A DNA stretch of 64,000 bases from VHCN01 sp964589935 (GCA_964589935.1 CAZPVD010000014.1:1-64000), one strand, 5' to 3'. Positions 27,001 through 35,910 are shown, counted from the first letter of the stretch. Notes: generated by a model from the letters alone, not told the origin. A program made the numbers and translations.

Positions 27001-27232
27001 CGATGCCGGTGATGTAGAGGAAATGGTATTCCAAGTAGTAGGTGAGGTAGCCCTCCATCTGCGCCGGGTCCATGCCGCCGTAAGGTTGCGCGACGTAAAT
27101 GGTCGGCACATTGAGCGGGGGAAACACGTCGCGCGTCATGCGCTGCAACGCAATCCACGCGCCAAGGCAGACACCGAGAACGAGAACGACAACCGTCAGC
27201 GGGCGGCGCAGCGCAAGCTGAATGAGGTTCAT
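24065..27232 (-). CDS. RND-family inner-membrane efflux pump
   Basis: Proton-driven exporter of the AcrB/MdtB superfamily, 1,055 residues from the ATG at 27232; the in-frame ATG at 27271 would add 13 residues. The typical opening is MNLIQLALRRPLTVVVLVLG, TM1, then a large periplasmic loop. TM4 reads ILVDEATVAVENIHTHL, where most drug pumps have VDDAIV; the second aspartate of the proton relay is Glu here. The second half repeats the fold (VAVANAILLVTFAEKARVNG). The C-terminus is cytoplasmic and acidic. First gene of a four-gene operon with adaptor, TolC-like channel and a ModE-like regulator. Drug versus solvent versus metal export cannot be assigned. Confidence 0.93.
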   Translation of the reverse strand: MNLIQLALRRPLTVVVLVLGVCLGAWIALQRMTRDVFPPLNVPTIYVAQPYGGMDPAQMEGYLTYYLEYHFLYITGIEHVESKNIQSASLIKLQFHPGTDMAAALAETVNYANRARAFMPPGTVPPFVMRFDAGSVAVGNLVFSTTNENRTVGQMQDAALNMVRPLFATLQGVSAPPPFGGGARTILVNVKPDRMRAYNFSPDEIVNAMSQANLVSPSGNMNLGDKYPIVPVNAVVKNIKDLEGVPLRAKDGNAVFLRDVATVEDASDIVTSYALVNGRRTVYLPVTKRADASTLSVVELVKKNIPRFQSAVPDDIKVSYEFDQSPVVRRSIGDLVKEGAIGAVLTGLMVLLFLRDWRSAFIVVINIPLSLLAATFALWISGQNINLMTLGGLALAVGILVDEATVAVENIHTHLARGSTLARAALDATRETALPRLLAMLCILAVFIPAFFMQGAAKALFVPLALAVGFSMVASFLLSSTLVPILSVWFLRGHAGEVHDASFFAKLQSAYASVLRGVVAARWLLVLVYLAASIIVIGFFGKKLGTEIFPTVDSGQFALRLRAPTGTKIENSEQVALKSLDLIKREAGPDSIAISVGLVGVHPATYPINLIHLFNSGPEEAYLQIQLKPTVRMKVAALKERLRAVFAAELPDVRVSFEPSDIVSRVMSFGSPTPVEIAVSGPSLAANKAHAEKIYAKLREIPSLRDVHFAQSLDFPTVDVNVNRERAGLLGVKVGDVTRSLVAATTSSRFTVPNYWADPNSGVSYQLQVQIPQAKTTSLEDLKNVPVTASGGNSVLLRNLASITPGTAVGQYERYNMARVISITANLHGADFGGVLRQIATIEEISDSKTWPTKTRVDVRGQSVPMQQLFDGFRSGLVIAVVVIFLMLAANFQSLRLSFAVISTVPAVLAGVVLALWFTGTTLNIQSAMGAIMSIGVAVANAILLVTFAEKARVNGAAPKDASVEGARSRMRPILMTSFAMMAGMMPLALGLGEGGDQTAPLGRAVIGGLAAATLATLFVLPSVFAIITSSRVRSPSLDPDDETSAHFKPTETRS

Positions 27233-27314
27233 GCGTGCGGAAATCCTATGTGAATGCAACCCGTTCGACAATCAGCGATGTTCGGCGTCATCGAAAAATC
27301 GCCCGGTCGTTGTT

Positions 27315-27935
27315 TCATTTGGCGCCGTAGGTGAAATCATCGAACAGCGTCACGCTATCCGCCTTGGTCCAGACGCCGACTGCGCCCGCATCTTTGAACG
27401 TCGTGTCGTCCCATTCAAGCGCGAGCTTGCCGTCAAACGTGACTTTGAAGTGGCTGCCTTGAAAATCCACACGCAGCCTGTGCCACTGGTTGCCCGCCAC
27501 CTTCACGTTCACCCGCTTCTTTTCCGTCCGCCTGCCTTTGATCGTATGATAAATGCAGACGTTGTCTTCGAGTGCGTTGGCGCGGGCGACGTAATAATTG
27601 TCACCATCCTGCCAGCGCCAGATGAGGCCACCCGCCTGGTCTTCCTTGCCGGAGATGGGCTTGAACTTCACCTCGACGGAGCCGTCCTTCACCGACGCGT
27701 CTTTCTTCACGCACCACGGATAGGTGCCTTCGCCGGCTTGTTTGAGCACGTTTGGCTTGCTTGGCGCCGAATCGTCCTTCACAACCAACCACTTCGGCGT
27801 GCCCTTGCCCGTGACGCCGCCGACCCAGCCGGTTGGCAAAGCGCCGGGTTGCGTGGCGTCGAAGTTTTCGGTGTCGCTGAGGGCGGCGGCCGTGAGCAAG
27901 CCAGTGGTCATAAGGAACACGATGAGGGTTTTCAT
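27315..27935 (-). CDS. Secreted concanavalin-A-like (LamG/DUF1080-type) domain protein
   Basis: 206 residues with a signal peptide (LIVFLMTTGLLTAAALS). The mature region forms one beta-sandwich of the laminin-G/3-keto-disaccharide-hydrolase type: ENFDATQPGALPTGW at the start, WRWQDGDNYYVARANALED, HRLRVDFQGSHFKVTFDGK and a C-terminal TLFDDFTYG strand. Such domains bind or cleave glycans; no catalytic pair can be identified by eye. It ends the DUF1259 locus and starts 12 bases after the DUF1259 gene on the same strand, so co-transcription is likely. Confidence 0.78.
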   Translation of the reverse strand: MKTLIVFLMTTGLLTAAALSDTENFDATQPGALPTGWVGGVTGKGTPKWLVVKDDSAPSKPNVLKQAGEGTYPWCVKKDASVKDGSVEVKFKPISGKEDQAGGLIWRWQDGDNYYVARANALEDNVCIYHTIKGRRTEKKRVNVKVAGNQWHRLRVDFQGSHFKVTFDGKLALEWDDTTFKDAGAVGVWTKADSVTLFDDFTYGAK

Positions 27936-27947
27936 GATGCGAGTGGA

Positions 27948-28868
27948 TTATTTGGTTTGAGTGTTGAGTGTTGCTTTAAGCGACTTGGCAAGCTCCGTAG
28001 CCTTTCCCTTGCCCCAGTAGTGCAGGAAAACATAGCGCGGGCTTTCCATGGTCATGTGATGATGGATGGCCACGACGTTGATGCCGCCTCGGCGCAGCGC
28101 CTTCAAGACGCCCTGCAACTCTTCCTCGCGCGCGGCGAAGTCGCCGTCCACGACCGCCGTGTCGTCGCTGCCCGCGAACGCCGCCCAGGTGTTCACGCCC
28201 ATTTCCTTTCCGACCTCGCAGCCACACGGCATCTTTGCCTTGCGCCCAATCACGATCTTGAACATTCCACTGTTCGTCTGGCCCTTGACACCAAGAATAT
28301 CCTCCAGCGCTTTGCCGGTGATGGAACTTTGGGCGGGGATGACTCCACCGAAGGACTTTGCCGGCTGCGGATTCGCCGCGCGAATCTCCTTCAACTTGTC
28401 GAACGCCTTGCGGACGGCAGCGGCCAGTTGCTCAACGCTTCCTTCGCCGCCGATGTGCATGAAATAAACCTTCGGCTCGTCGAAGAAAAAGTGGTTGTGC
28501 AGCGCGGTGACATTCAGGCCGTTGTCCAGCGCGGCGCTCATCACGGGATTCACCTCGTCCTGAAACAGAACGAGGTCCCCCATCACCATCGCCTCCGCCG
28601 CTTTTCCCTGCGTGAATGCGGCCCACGAGGTCAATCCCATGAAAGGCGGCATCTTCCAGCCGTCCACCGAAACCGGCAGGTCATTGCGTGGCGAGGAGAC
28701 TTTGAAGACGGCTTCGGCTTCGTTCCACGCGCCCTTCAGGCCGGTGAGCTGTTCAATCTTCGTCGTGTCGAGTTGCGCCCCGTGGAGCGGAGCGGCGAAG
28801 ACGGCCAGTGACAATATCGCCACCGCGCCAAGGAGATTTCGCAGCGAGGAAAGGAGCGTCGTTTTCAT
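27948..28868 (-). CDS. Secreted DUF1259 (LppY/LpqO-like) duplicated-domain protein
   Basis: 306 residues from the ATG at 28868, chosen because it opens a signal peptide (NLLGAVAILSLAVFAAPLHGA); an upstream in-frame ATG adds only 12 residues. It contains two copies of the DUF1259 domain. Compare NVTALHNHFFFDEPKVYFMH with NVVAIHHHMTMESPRYVFLH, each with a conserved histidine pair. The function is unknown; homologues include mycobacterial lipoproteins LppY/LpqO, and they often neighbour chrB genes. Here it is divergent from chrB across 67 bases, and its own candidate promoter overlaps that of chrB. Confidence 0.88.
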   Translation of the reverse strand: MKTTLLSSLRNLLGAVAILSLAVFAAPLHGAQLDTTKIEQLTGLKGAWNEAEAVFKVSSPRNDLPVSVDGWKMPPFMGLTSWAAFTQGKAAEAMVMGDLVLFQDEVNPVMSAALDNGLNVTALHNHFFFDEPKVYFMHIGGEGSVEQLAAAVRKAFDKLKEIRAANPQPAKSFGGVIPAQSSITGKALEDILGVKGQTNSGMFKIVIGRKAKMPCGCEVGKEMGVNTWAAFAGSDDTAVVDGDFAAREEELQGVLKALRRGGINVVAIHHHMTMESPRYVFLHYWGKGKATELAKSLKATLNTQTK

Positions 28869-28895
28869 GATGACAGGGCCGTTTTCAGAATGTGA

Positions 28896-28924
28896 TTGAA
28901 ACAACTATTACAGCGATGTATCAG
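28896..28924 (+). promoter_or_regulatory. Candidate chrB promoter
   Basis: TTGAAA (28896-28901), 17 bases, TATCAG (28919-28924), 11 bases before the ATG at 28936. It overlaps the minus-strand promoter at 28905-28933, so the two transcription units would compete or share one operator. Confidence 0.33.
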
Positions 28925-28933
28925 AGTCAACAA
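28905..28933 (-). promoter_or_regulatory. Candidate promoter for the DUF1259 gene
   Basis: On the minus strand, TTGTTG (28933-28928), 17 bases, TAATAG (28910-28905), about 36 bases before the ATG at 28868. The same TTGTTG box precedes the ankyrin gene. Confidence 0.3.
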
Positions 28934-28935
28934 AT

Positions 28936-29862
28936 ATGAAATCCGCCGCATGGCTGCTCCTGCTTTACGGCCTGCCAGCCAAACAGACGGCAGAGCGCGT
29001 CAGTCTCTGGCGGAAGCTGAAGAAGTTCGGCGCCCTGCAACTGAAGACTTCCGCTTACGTCCTGCCGGATGAGGCGTCGCATTACGAACGATTCCAGTGG
29101 CTCGCCCAGCGTGTCCGCGACGGCGGCGGGGAAGCAACGCTGATGCGTGTGAGCGAAATCGAAGGCTTGGCCAACGAACAGATTGTTCAGTTGTTCAACG
29201 ACGCCCGGGCGCGTGACTACGCCGTTCTGGTGAAGGCGTTGAATCACCTTGTCCAGCGCAACAAAAAGCGGCCGGTCGCTTCATTTTCCGCTGATCTGGA
29301 GAAATTGGGCGGTCGTTTCAAGGAAATCCGCGAGGTGGATTATTTTGGATGTCCGCAGGCGCATGATGCGGAGATGCTGTTGTCGCGCACCGCAGGCCGG
29401 TTGAAGCCCGCCGGGAAAAGGGGCGCGCCGCTGAGTCGCGAGACGTTCGCCGGCAAAACATGGCTTACCCGGCCTCGGCCCGAGATTGACCGTGTCGGTT
29501 CTGCATGGCTGATTCGCAAGTTCATTGATCCGCGGGCCAGCTTTGTCTTTGCGGTGAAACCATCCCAGCATCCCGGAGCGATTCCCTACGACATGTCCGG
29601 CGTTGAGTTTACGCATCACGGCGACGATTGCACTTTCGAGACGCTGTTAAACCGTTTTGGAGTTGAGGACAAAACTGCCCGCGAAATTGGTGAAATGATT
29701 CACGACGCCGACCTTGAAGACGGAAAATTCCAGCGTCACGAGTGTTTCGGGCTGGATCGTGTCTTCAAGGGCTGGGCCAGGATCGGCCTGAGCGACGCGG
29801 AAATTCTGTCCAAAGGGTTCGAGTGCTTTGACGCGCTGTATGCCGCGTTGAAGCACCGATGA
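28936..29862 (+). CDS. chrB: ChrB-type chromate-resistance regulator/protein
   Basis: 308 residues with both ChrB halves. The N-terminal half (WLLLLYGLPAKQTAERVSLW ... LKTSAYVLPDEA) resembles the PaaX/ChrB N domain. The C-terminal ChrB domain carries RPRPEIDRVGSAWLIRKFID, VEFTHHGDDCTFETL and MIHDADLEDGKF, with possible metal-binding His, Asp and Cys residues. In known systems ChrB senses chromate and controls chrA, or aids reduction. No chrA transporter is visible nearby; instead a DUF1259 gene is divergent. An oxyanion or other stress response is therefore inferred, not shown. Confidence 0.88.
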   Translation: MKSAAWLLLLYGLPAKQTAERVSLWRKLKKFGALQLKTSAYVLPDEASHYERFQWLAQRVRDGGGEATLMRVSEIEGLANEQIVQLFNDARARDYAVLVKALNHLVQRNKKRPVASFSADLEKLGGRFKEIREVDYFGCPQAHDAEMLLSRTAGRLKPAGKRGAPLSRETFAGKTWLTRPRPEIDRVGSAWLIRKFIDPRASFVFAVKPSQHPGAIPYDMSGVEFTHHGDDCTFETLLNRFGVEDKTAREIGEMIHDADLEDGKFQRHECFGLDRVFKGWARIGLSDAEILSKGFECFDALYAALKHR

Positions 29863-29872
29863 CGCTGGTGAA

Positions 29873-30541
29873 CTACACGGTGGCGTGCGCGAGATTCTTG
29901 TGGCGGATGTCACGGCCTTCGTAGAGGAACACGACCTCTTCGGCGATGTTGGTCGCGTGGTCGGCGATGCGTTCAAGGCGCTTGGAAATGTTCATTAGCG
30001 CGAGGCAGCGCGAGATGTTCGCCGGGTTCTCGACCATGAAGCTTGACAGCTCGCGGTGAAGCTGCCGGTTGAGCGCGTTGACCTCCGCGTCGCGCGGGAC
30101 GATGGCGCGGGCTTGGTCGGAGCCTCGGTTGACGAAGGCGTCGAGTGCCCCGCCGAGCATTTCGAGCGCGAGCGACGCCATGCGGGGGATGTCAATGTAA
30201 GGCTTGAGTTGCGGCTCGGCGTTCAACTCGATCACGCGCTTGGCAATGGAGGTGGCCTCGTCGCCGACGCGCTCGAGGTCGCGCGAAATTTTCATCGCGA
30301 TGGTGATGAACCGCAGGTCCGTGGCCAGCGGCGCCTTGGCCAGCAGCGCGACGGCGAGGTCGTCCACTTCCATTTCGAGCCGGTCGAGCACGTCGTCGGC
30401 CTTCTTGACCGAGTCCGCCTGCGCGTCGTCGCGCTCGACAAGCGCCTTGATGACGTTGCGCACGGCGGCTTCGGCGTGGCCGCCCATGAGGAGGAGTTTT
30501 TCCTTCAGCGCGGCGAGTTCCTGTTCGTGGTGCGTGGGCAT
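29873..30541 (-). CDS. phoU: PhoU phosphate-signalling regulator
   Basis: 222 residues: two three-helix PhoU domains in tandem (HHEQELAALKEKLLLMGGHA at the start, and ALEMLGGALDAFVNRGSDQA mid-protein). The acidic metal-binding motifs are visible, EVDDLAVALLAK in the first and ERIADHATNIAEEVVFLYEG in the second. PhoU connects the Pst transporter to the PhoR kinase and keeps the Pho response off when phosphate is plentiful. Last gene of porin-pstS-pstC-pstA-pstB-phoU; it is 46 bases from pstB, in a gap holding a word repeat. Confidence 0.95.
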   Translation of the reverse strand: MPTHHEQELAALKEKLLLMGGHAEAAVRNVIKALVERDDAQADSVKKADDVLDRLEMEVDDLAVALLAKAPLATDLRFITIAMKISRDLERVGDEATSIAKRVIELNAEPQLKPYIDIPRMASLALEMLGGALDAFVNRGSDQARAIVPRDAEVNALNRQLHRELSSFMVENPANISRCLALMNISKRLERIADHATNIAEEVVFLYEGRDIRHKNLAHATV

Positions 30542-30550
30542 GGCGGGATC

Positions 30551-30580
30551 AGTTCAAAGTTCTTGGTATCAAATTCAAGG
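30551..30580. repeat. GTTCAAAG-type word repeat between pstB and phoU
   Basis: Plus strand AGTTCAAAGTTCTTGG then ATTCAAGG words. It occupies most of the 46-base gap between the two genes. Confidence 0.55.
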
Positions 30581-30587
30581 TCGCGCA

Positions 30588-31406
<819 letters not shown>

Positions 31407-31413
31407 GGAAAGT

Positions 31414-32385
31414 TCAATGCAGCGCCCGCATCGCCTTGCGCATCCGGGCGCGGATGAGGATGGCGATGAAGTTCAGCGTGAAGGTCAGAATCAACAGCGC
31501 GAGCACCGTTGCGAAGAGAATCGGCCGCGTCTGCTCGATGTTCGGTGATTGCGTGGACAAAATAAAAACGTGGTAGCCGAGGTCCATGAACTGGTCCGTG
31601 ACCGAGTGCGGCAGCGACGCCATGTAATACGCCGCGCCGGTGAAGAGGATCGGCGCCACTTCGCCGCCCGCGCGACCGACCGCGAGGATCGCCCCCGTCA
31701 GAATGCCCGGCAGCGCCTGTGGCAGGACGATCTTGCAAATGGTTTCGAGTTTTGTCGCACCGAGCGCGAGGCTCGCTTCGCGCAAGCCTTGCGGGATGGC
31801 TTTCAGCGCCTCTTCCGTCGCGACGATCACGAGCGGCAGCGTCATCACTGCGAGCGTGAGCGACGCCCAGATGATCGCGGGCTTGCCCCAGACCGGCTCG
31901 GCGGTGTTCGGATGGAACAGCGCGTCCATGTGATGCCCGACGAAGCTGATGAAAAAACCCAGGCCGAACAGGCCGAACACAATCGAGGGCACACCGGCCA
32001 GGTTGTTCACCGCGCCGCGGATCATCCGCGTGAAGATCGAGGCGCTGTGCGCGTATTCCGTGAGATAAATCGCGGTGATAACGCCAATGGGCACGACAAA
32101 AAGTGTCATCACGATCACGCGCGCGGCGGTGCCGAAGATCATCGGCAGGATGCCGGCCCTGCCCACGTCGAACATGTCCTTCTCCGTGCCGCCGGTGAGA
32201 AACTTCCACGAAAAATGCGGCGCGCCGTTGGCGATGACGTTCACCAAAATCACCCCGAGGATCGCCAGGATCAGAAACGTCGCCGCGCCCGTGAGGCCGG
32301 TGAAAAGGAACGACGCGTAGTCGAAGTTCTGCGCGCGAAACTTGGAACCTTGGACCTTGAACCTTGAACCTTGAACTTCGTTCAC
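31414..32385 (-). CDS. pstA: Phosphate ABC transporter permease PstA, with repeat-encoded N-terminus
   Basis: One of the two membrane permeases of the Pst importer. 323 residues with about six transmembrane helices and the cytoplasmic EAA-type loop ALKAIPQGLREASLALGATK. It ends in a basic tail (FIAILIRARMRKAMRALH). The first ~18 residues (EVQGSRFKVQGSKFRAQ) are a translation of the GTTCAAGG word repeat at 32339-32380 and are unlike any PstA start, so the repeat seems to have become the N-terminus. Its start overlaps the pstC stop by 4 bases (32382-32385). Confidence 0.95.
   Translation of the reverse strand: MNEVQGSRFKVQGSKFRAQNFDYASFLFTGLTGAATFLILAILGVILVNVIANGAPHFSWKFLTGGTEKDMFDVGRAGILPMIFGTAARVIVMTLFVVPIGVITAIYLTEYAHSASIFTRMIRGAVNNLAGVPSIVFGLFGLGFFISFVGHHMDALFHPNTAEPVWGKPAIIWASLTLAVMTLPLVIVATEEALKAIPQGLREASLALGATKLETICKIVLPQALPGILTGAILAVGRAGGEVAPILFTGAAYYMASLPHSVTDQFMDLGYHVFILSTQSPNIEQTRPILFATVLALLILTFTLNFIAILIRARMRKAMRALH
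32339..32380. repeat. TTGAACC word repeat forming the pstA 5' end
   Basis: Plus strand ACTTGGAACC, TTGGACC, then TTGAACC three times. These are near-perfect 7-base tandem units, translated in frame as the repeated QGSRFKVQGSKF peptide of PstA. Confidence 0.85.
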
Positions 32386-33560
32386 GCCTTGCCCTCCAGT
32401 TTGCGTTTCAAGCGGTGCATGACGAGTTCACCGGCGAGGTTGCTCACAAATGTCACGATGAACAGCAGCGCGCCGATGAGAAACAGCAGCCGGTAGTGCG
32501 GCCCACCAAACACCGTCTCGGCGAGTTCCGCCGCGATGGTGGCGGTGATGCTGCGCGTCGAATCGAACAGGCTCCAGGACATGATGCTTGCGTTGCCGCT
32601 GGCCATGAGCACGACCATCGTCTCGCCGATGGCGCGGCCGAAGCCGAGCACGACCGCCGCGAACACACCCGGCAGCGCGGCGGGCAGCACGATCTGCCAC
32701 GCGGCCTGCCAGCGCGACGAGCCGAGCGCGAGCGCGGCCTGCGTGTAGCTGCGCGGCACGCTCGTCAATGCGTCCTCCGCGATGGAGAAGACGACGGGAA
32801 TCACGGCGAGTCCGAGCGCAATGCCGGCGACGAAGGCGTTGAGGCGTGACTGATAACCGAAGAGTTTTTGCAGCACGCTCGCCATCACGATGAGCGCGAA
32901 AAAGCCGAGCACGACGGACGGGATGCCGGAGAGCATTTCGATGCCGGGCTTGATGAATTCCTTGAGTTTCGGATTGCCGAGCTGCGAGACGTAAATGGCC
33001 GCGGCGAGCGCGAGCGGCACGCTGAACGCGAGCGCGACGAGCGTGGTCTTGAGGCTGCCGATGATGAGCGGGACGATGTTGTATTTGTGAATCTGCGAGA
33101 CGGGCTGCCAGATGTATTCGGGCTTGTCATAGCCGGTCCACTGGCGCGGCACAAGCAGTTGCCGCCAGGCAATGGTGTTCAGCGCGGCATCCTTGTCGGG
33201 CAGCGCCTCCTTCGCGGCCTCGACCTTGACGAGCATGAGGTCCTTCAAAGTGTCGCGGTCCATTTTCGCGAACTCCTCCGCGGTTAGGCTGAGGTAGGCG
33301 CGCAATTCCTCCTTGCCGAGCTTGTCCATGTCCTCGACGGGGATGACTTTTTTGACGAGCGAACTATCCATGCGGCCGAGCGCGACGGGCAGCGCTTCGC
33401 GGGCGACGAACACGAAGATGAGCAGGATCATCGCAATCGCCGAGAGCGACACGAGGAAGATGAGCTTCTCGGCGATCCACTCGACGGGCCGCGCGTGATG
33501 GCCGCGGCGCAGGCCCATCCAGCCGTGGCTGCGGCGCTCGGAGTCGCGGCGCTGGGTCAT
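32382..33560 (-). CDS. pstC: Phosphate ABC transporter permease PstC
   Basis: 392 residues, longer than the ~310 usual. The N-terminal helix (KLIFLVSLSAIAMILLIFVF) is followed by a ~110-residue charged extracytoplasmic insert (EDMDKLGKEELRAYLSLTAE and onward), then WQPVSQIHKYNIVPLIIGSLK, where the standard permease core begins. The EAA loop is EDALTSVPRSYTQAALALGS. Partner of PstA. The large insert between TM1 and TM2 occurs in a subset of PstC proteins; its role is unclear. It starts 95 bases after pstS. Confidence 0.94.
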   Translation of the reverse strand: MTQRRDSERRSHGWMGLRRGHHARPVEWIAEKLIFLVSLSAIAMILLIFVFVAREALPVALGRMDSSLVKKVIPVEDMDKLGKEELRAYLSLTAEEFAKMDRDTLKDLMLVKVEAAKEALPDKDAALNTIAWRQLLVPRQWTGYDKPEYIWQPVSQIHKYNIVPLIIGSLKTTLVALAFSVPLALAAAIYVSQLGNPKLKEFIKPGIEMLSGIPSVVLGFFALIVMASVLQKLFGYQSRLNAFVAGIALGLAVIPVVFSIAEDALTSVPRSYTQAALALGSSRWQAAWQIVLPAALPGVFAAVVLGFGRAIGETMVVLMASGNASIMSWSLFDSTRSITATIAAELAETVFGGPHYRLLFLIGALLFIVTFVSNLAGELVMHRLKRKLEGKA

Positions 33561-33655
33561 GCTTGGAAAATGGTTTGGGGCGGGACAAGAGTTTGCACGA
33601 CTCCCGCCCGCCCCGCTTTGATCGGAGGAACAAGCACGATCAAACAGTCCGGGCG

Positions 33656-34504
33656 TTACTCACGCAGATTTTTCGGGAGCGGGAAGTAGCCCACGTCCTT
33701 GACGACTTTCTGGCCGTCGTCGCTGCGAATCCAGTTCAGGTATGCGGCGATTTCGCCCTTGTCCGCGGCTGGGTTCACATAAATGTAGAGGTAGCGCCAG
33801 ATGGGATAAATGCCCTTGACCACGTTTTCCTCCGAAGGCTCGTAGGCCGTCGAGCTTTCGTCCTTCTTCACGAGGACGTGCTTGGCACCCGCGCCGTAGG
33901 CCGCGCCGCCGTAGCCGATGCCGCCCTTGTCCTTGGCAACAGCCTGGAGAACAGCAGCCGTGCCGGGCATGGTCTGCGCCGTGGCTGCGAAGTCCTTGCC
34001 GCGAAGCACGTGCTCCTTGAAGAACTCATACGTGCCCGAGCTGTTCTCGCGGCTGTAGAGCGTGATGGCGGCGTCCGGCCCGCCGACGTCCTTCCAGTTG
34101 ATGATCTTGCCGGTGAAGATGCCCTCAAGCTGCGCGAGGGTGAGTTCCTTCACGGAATTGTCAGCGTTCACATACACGGAAAGGCCGTCGAGGCAGACCT
34201 TGTATTCGATGGGCCGCTTGCCGAAGGCCTTGATGCACGCCTCGGTCTCGGTGGCCTTGATTTTGCGCGAGGCGTTGGCGAGGTCGGTGGTCTTGTTTTG
34301 CAGCGCGGCGAAGCCGGTGCCAGAACCGCCGCCGGTGACTTGAATGGCCGTGCCCGAATGCGTGCCCATGTAGACCTCGGCCCATTTCTGGGCGAGGATG
34401 ACGAGTGTGTCGGAGCCTTTGGCGGTGATGTTGCCCGCGTGCGCGGCGGTCGCGGCGGACAGCAGCGCGGCGAGCGCGGTGAGTTTCAGTAGGGGAGTTT
34501 TCAT
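33656..34504 (-). CDS. pstS: Phosphate-binding periplasmic protein
   Basis: Captures phosphate for the PstCAB importer. 282 residues from the ATG at 34504, chosen because it opens the signal peptide (LLKLTALAALLSAATAAHAG). The mature protein begins NITAKGSDTLVILAQKWAE and has the PstS ligand motifs GGGSGTGFAALQNKTTDLAN and YSRENSSGTYEFFKEHVL. It is short, as in PstS of the PstS-family group without extra domains. It lies 35 bases after the porin gene with no room for a separate Pho box, so the porin promoter probably drives it. Confidence 0.95.
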   Translation of the reverse strand: MKTPLLKLTALAALLSAATAAHAGNITAKGSDTLVILAQKWAEVYMGTHSGTAIQVTGGGSGTGFAALQNKTTDLANASRKIKATETEACIKAFGKRPIEYKVCLDGLSVYVNADNSVKELTLAQLEGIFTGKIINWKDVGGPDAAITLYSRENSSGTYEFFKEHVLRGKDFAATAQTMPGTAAVLQAVAKDKGGIGYGGAAYGAGAKHVLVKKDESSTAYEPSEENVVKGIYPIWRYLYIYVNPAADKGEIAAYLNWIRSDDGQKVVKDVGYFPLPKNLRE

Positions 34505-34539
34505 GTTCTGTGTCAATGTTTGGAGTTTGGTTTTGCGAA

Positions 34540-35910
34540 TTAGAACTTCCACATCAGGTCAATGAAGAAGTGGCCTGCGGTGTCACGTTTGTCGATGGCT
34601 GCCGTCGAGGAATTGTCGATGATCAGATTGTTCAGGTAATAGGCGCCTGAGATCGTCGCAAAGTCCGTGATAGCATAGGTGGCCTTCATGTAGTGGCCCT
34701 TGATGTTGGTGCCGGCGCGCCAGTTGGCGCCGAGACCTGTGTTGGCGAGCTGGGGATTGCCCGTGGCGTAGAAGGCGCCGTTATCTTCATCAAGCAGCTC
34801 CTCATACCAAGAGTCGGCCCCGATGCGCTGATACCGATAGGTGAACTCCCAGTTGCCCTTGTGGTTCGCCTTGCCGAACGTGACGGCAGCATTCCATGCC
34901 TCGTTGTTTATGGGCGCGCCAGGATTTTTCATGAACTCGCCGCCGAACTTGATGGGGAACTCACCCTTGTAGAGTGGAAACTCATCGAGCTTGTAAGTGA
35001 TCCAGCCGCTGCCCACGACGGGGTTCATGTTAAAGGCAAGGTTACCGCCTGGCGTGCGCGTATTGCCGGCATTCACGTCGGGGATGCTGGCTGCCGCAGT
35101 GCCAAGGTTGTCCTTGTTGAAGATGTTGAAGACGGAAATGCCAAAGGCCGTGTCAATCTTCGGAGTCCACTTGGCTTCCCAGATCAGTTGCGAACCGTAG
35201 AGGCCCGGGTCGTGGCTGGCCGCCGCGCCCTGATCCACTTCGCCGTAGATGAAGAAGCCGCTGTTCACTTTGAACGTATGCCGTTCCATTGGCTTGTAAG
35301 CCAGTTGCAGCGCCGCGCCTTCAAAATTAAGGTCGTAGTCGAACAGCATGTTCGAAATCTGGAACGGATTGTCGAACTTGCCGATGGTGCCGCTCACCGT
35401 CCACTCTTCGTTGTGAACGGGCGTCCACTTGCCGTAGGCCGAGTCCACCCAGATGAACTTGCGCGACCAGCCGTTGGCCAGATCGGTATTCGCCGAGTCC
35501 GTGCTGCCGCCGTTGGCCGGTGTGCCCGACGTGGCCAGCTTGCCTGAAGCCAGGCGGAAGCCGGTTTCAAAGTCCTCCAGCATCGTCGCCGTCGCGCCCA
35601 CGCGCAGACGATAACGGGCGCGGTTGCGCTCGCTGTAGGCGGAGTTCTCCGCGTTGTTCTGCTCGAAGCGTCCGCGGAAATCGCCGTTGATCTTGAAGCT
35701 CGTCACCCAGTCGGGCAGGCCGCTCTTTTGGGAATAAGCTTTCGTGAAATCCTTGTCGGCCTCGCCGCGAAGTTCGTTCGCCTCCTTCACGGTGAGGATT
35801 CCTTTGTCCACGAGCTTGTCAATGAGTGTGTCGGCCGATTGCGCATGAGCGCTCGCACCGAGCGCGAGCGTCGTCAGGGCGGCAGCGGCGAATTTTGAGG
35901 TATGCTTCAT
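34540..35910 (-). CDS. Outer-membrane porin, putative phosphate-linked
   Basis: 456 residues with a signal peptide (AAAALTTLALGASAHAQ). A short coiled-coil/linker follows (LIDKLVDKGILTVKEANELR), the form seen in the putative-porin and OprP-like families. After it comes a long series of alternating beta strands ending in a C-terminal aromatic strand, FFIDLMWKF. As the first gene before pstS and headed by a PhoB-type box, it most likely lets phosphate or phosphate esters through the outer membrane under starvation. The selectivity is inferred from position only. Confidence 0.85.
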   Translation of the reverse strand: MKHTSKFAAAALTTLALGASAHAQSADTLIDKLVDKGILTVKEANELRGEADKDFTKAYSQKSGLPDWVTSFKINGDFRGRFEQNNAENSAYSERNRARYRLRVGATATMLEDFETGFRLASGKLATSGTPANGGSTDSANTDLANGWSRKFIWVDSAYGKWTPVHNEEWTVSGTIGKFDNPFQISNMLFDYDLNFEGAALQLAYKPMERHTFKVNSGFFIYGEVDQGAAASHDPGLYGSQLIWEAKWTPKIDTAFGISVFNIFNKDNLGTAAASIPDVNAGNTRTPGGNLAFNMNPVVGSGWITYKLDEFPLYKGEFPIKFGGEFMKNPGAPINNEAWNAAVTFGKANHKGNWEFTYRYQRIGADSWYEELLDEDNGAFYATGNPQLANTGLGANWRAGTNIKGHYMKATYAITDFATISGAYYLNNLIIDNSSTAAIDKRDTAGHFFIDLMWKF

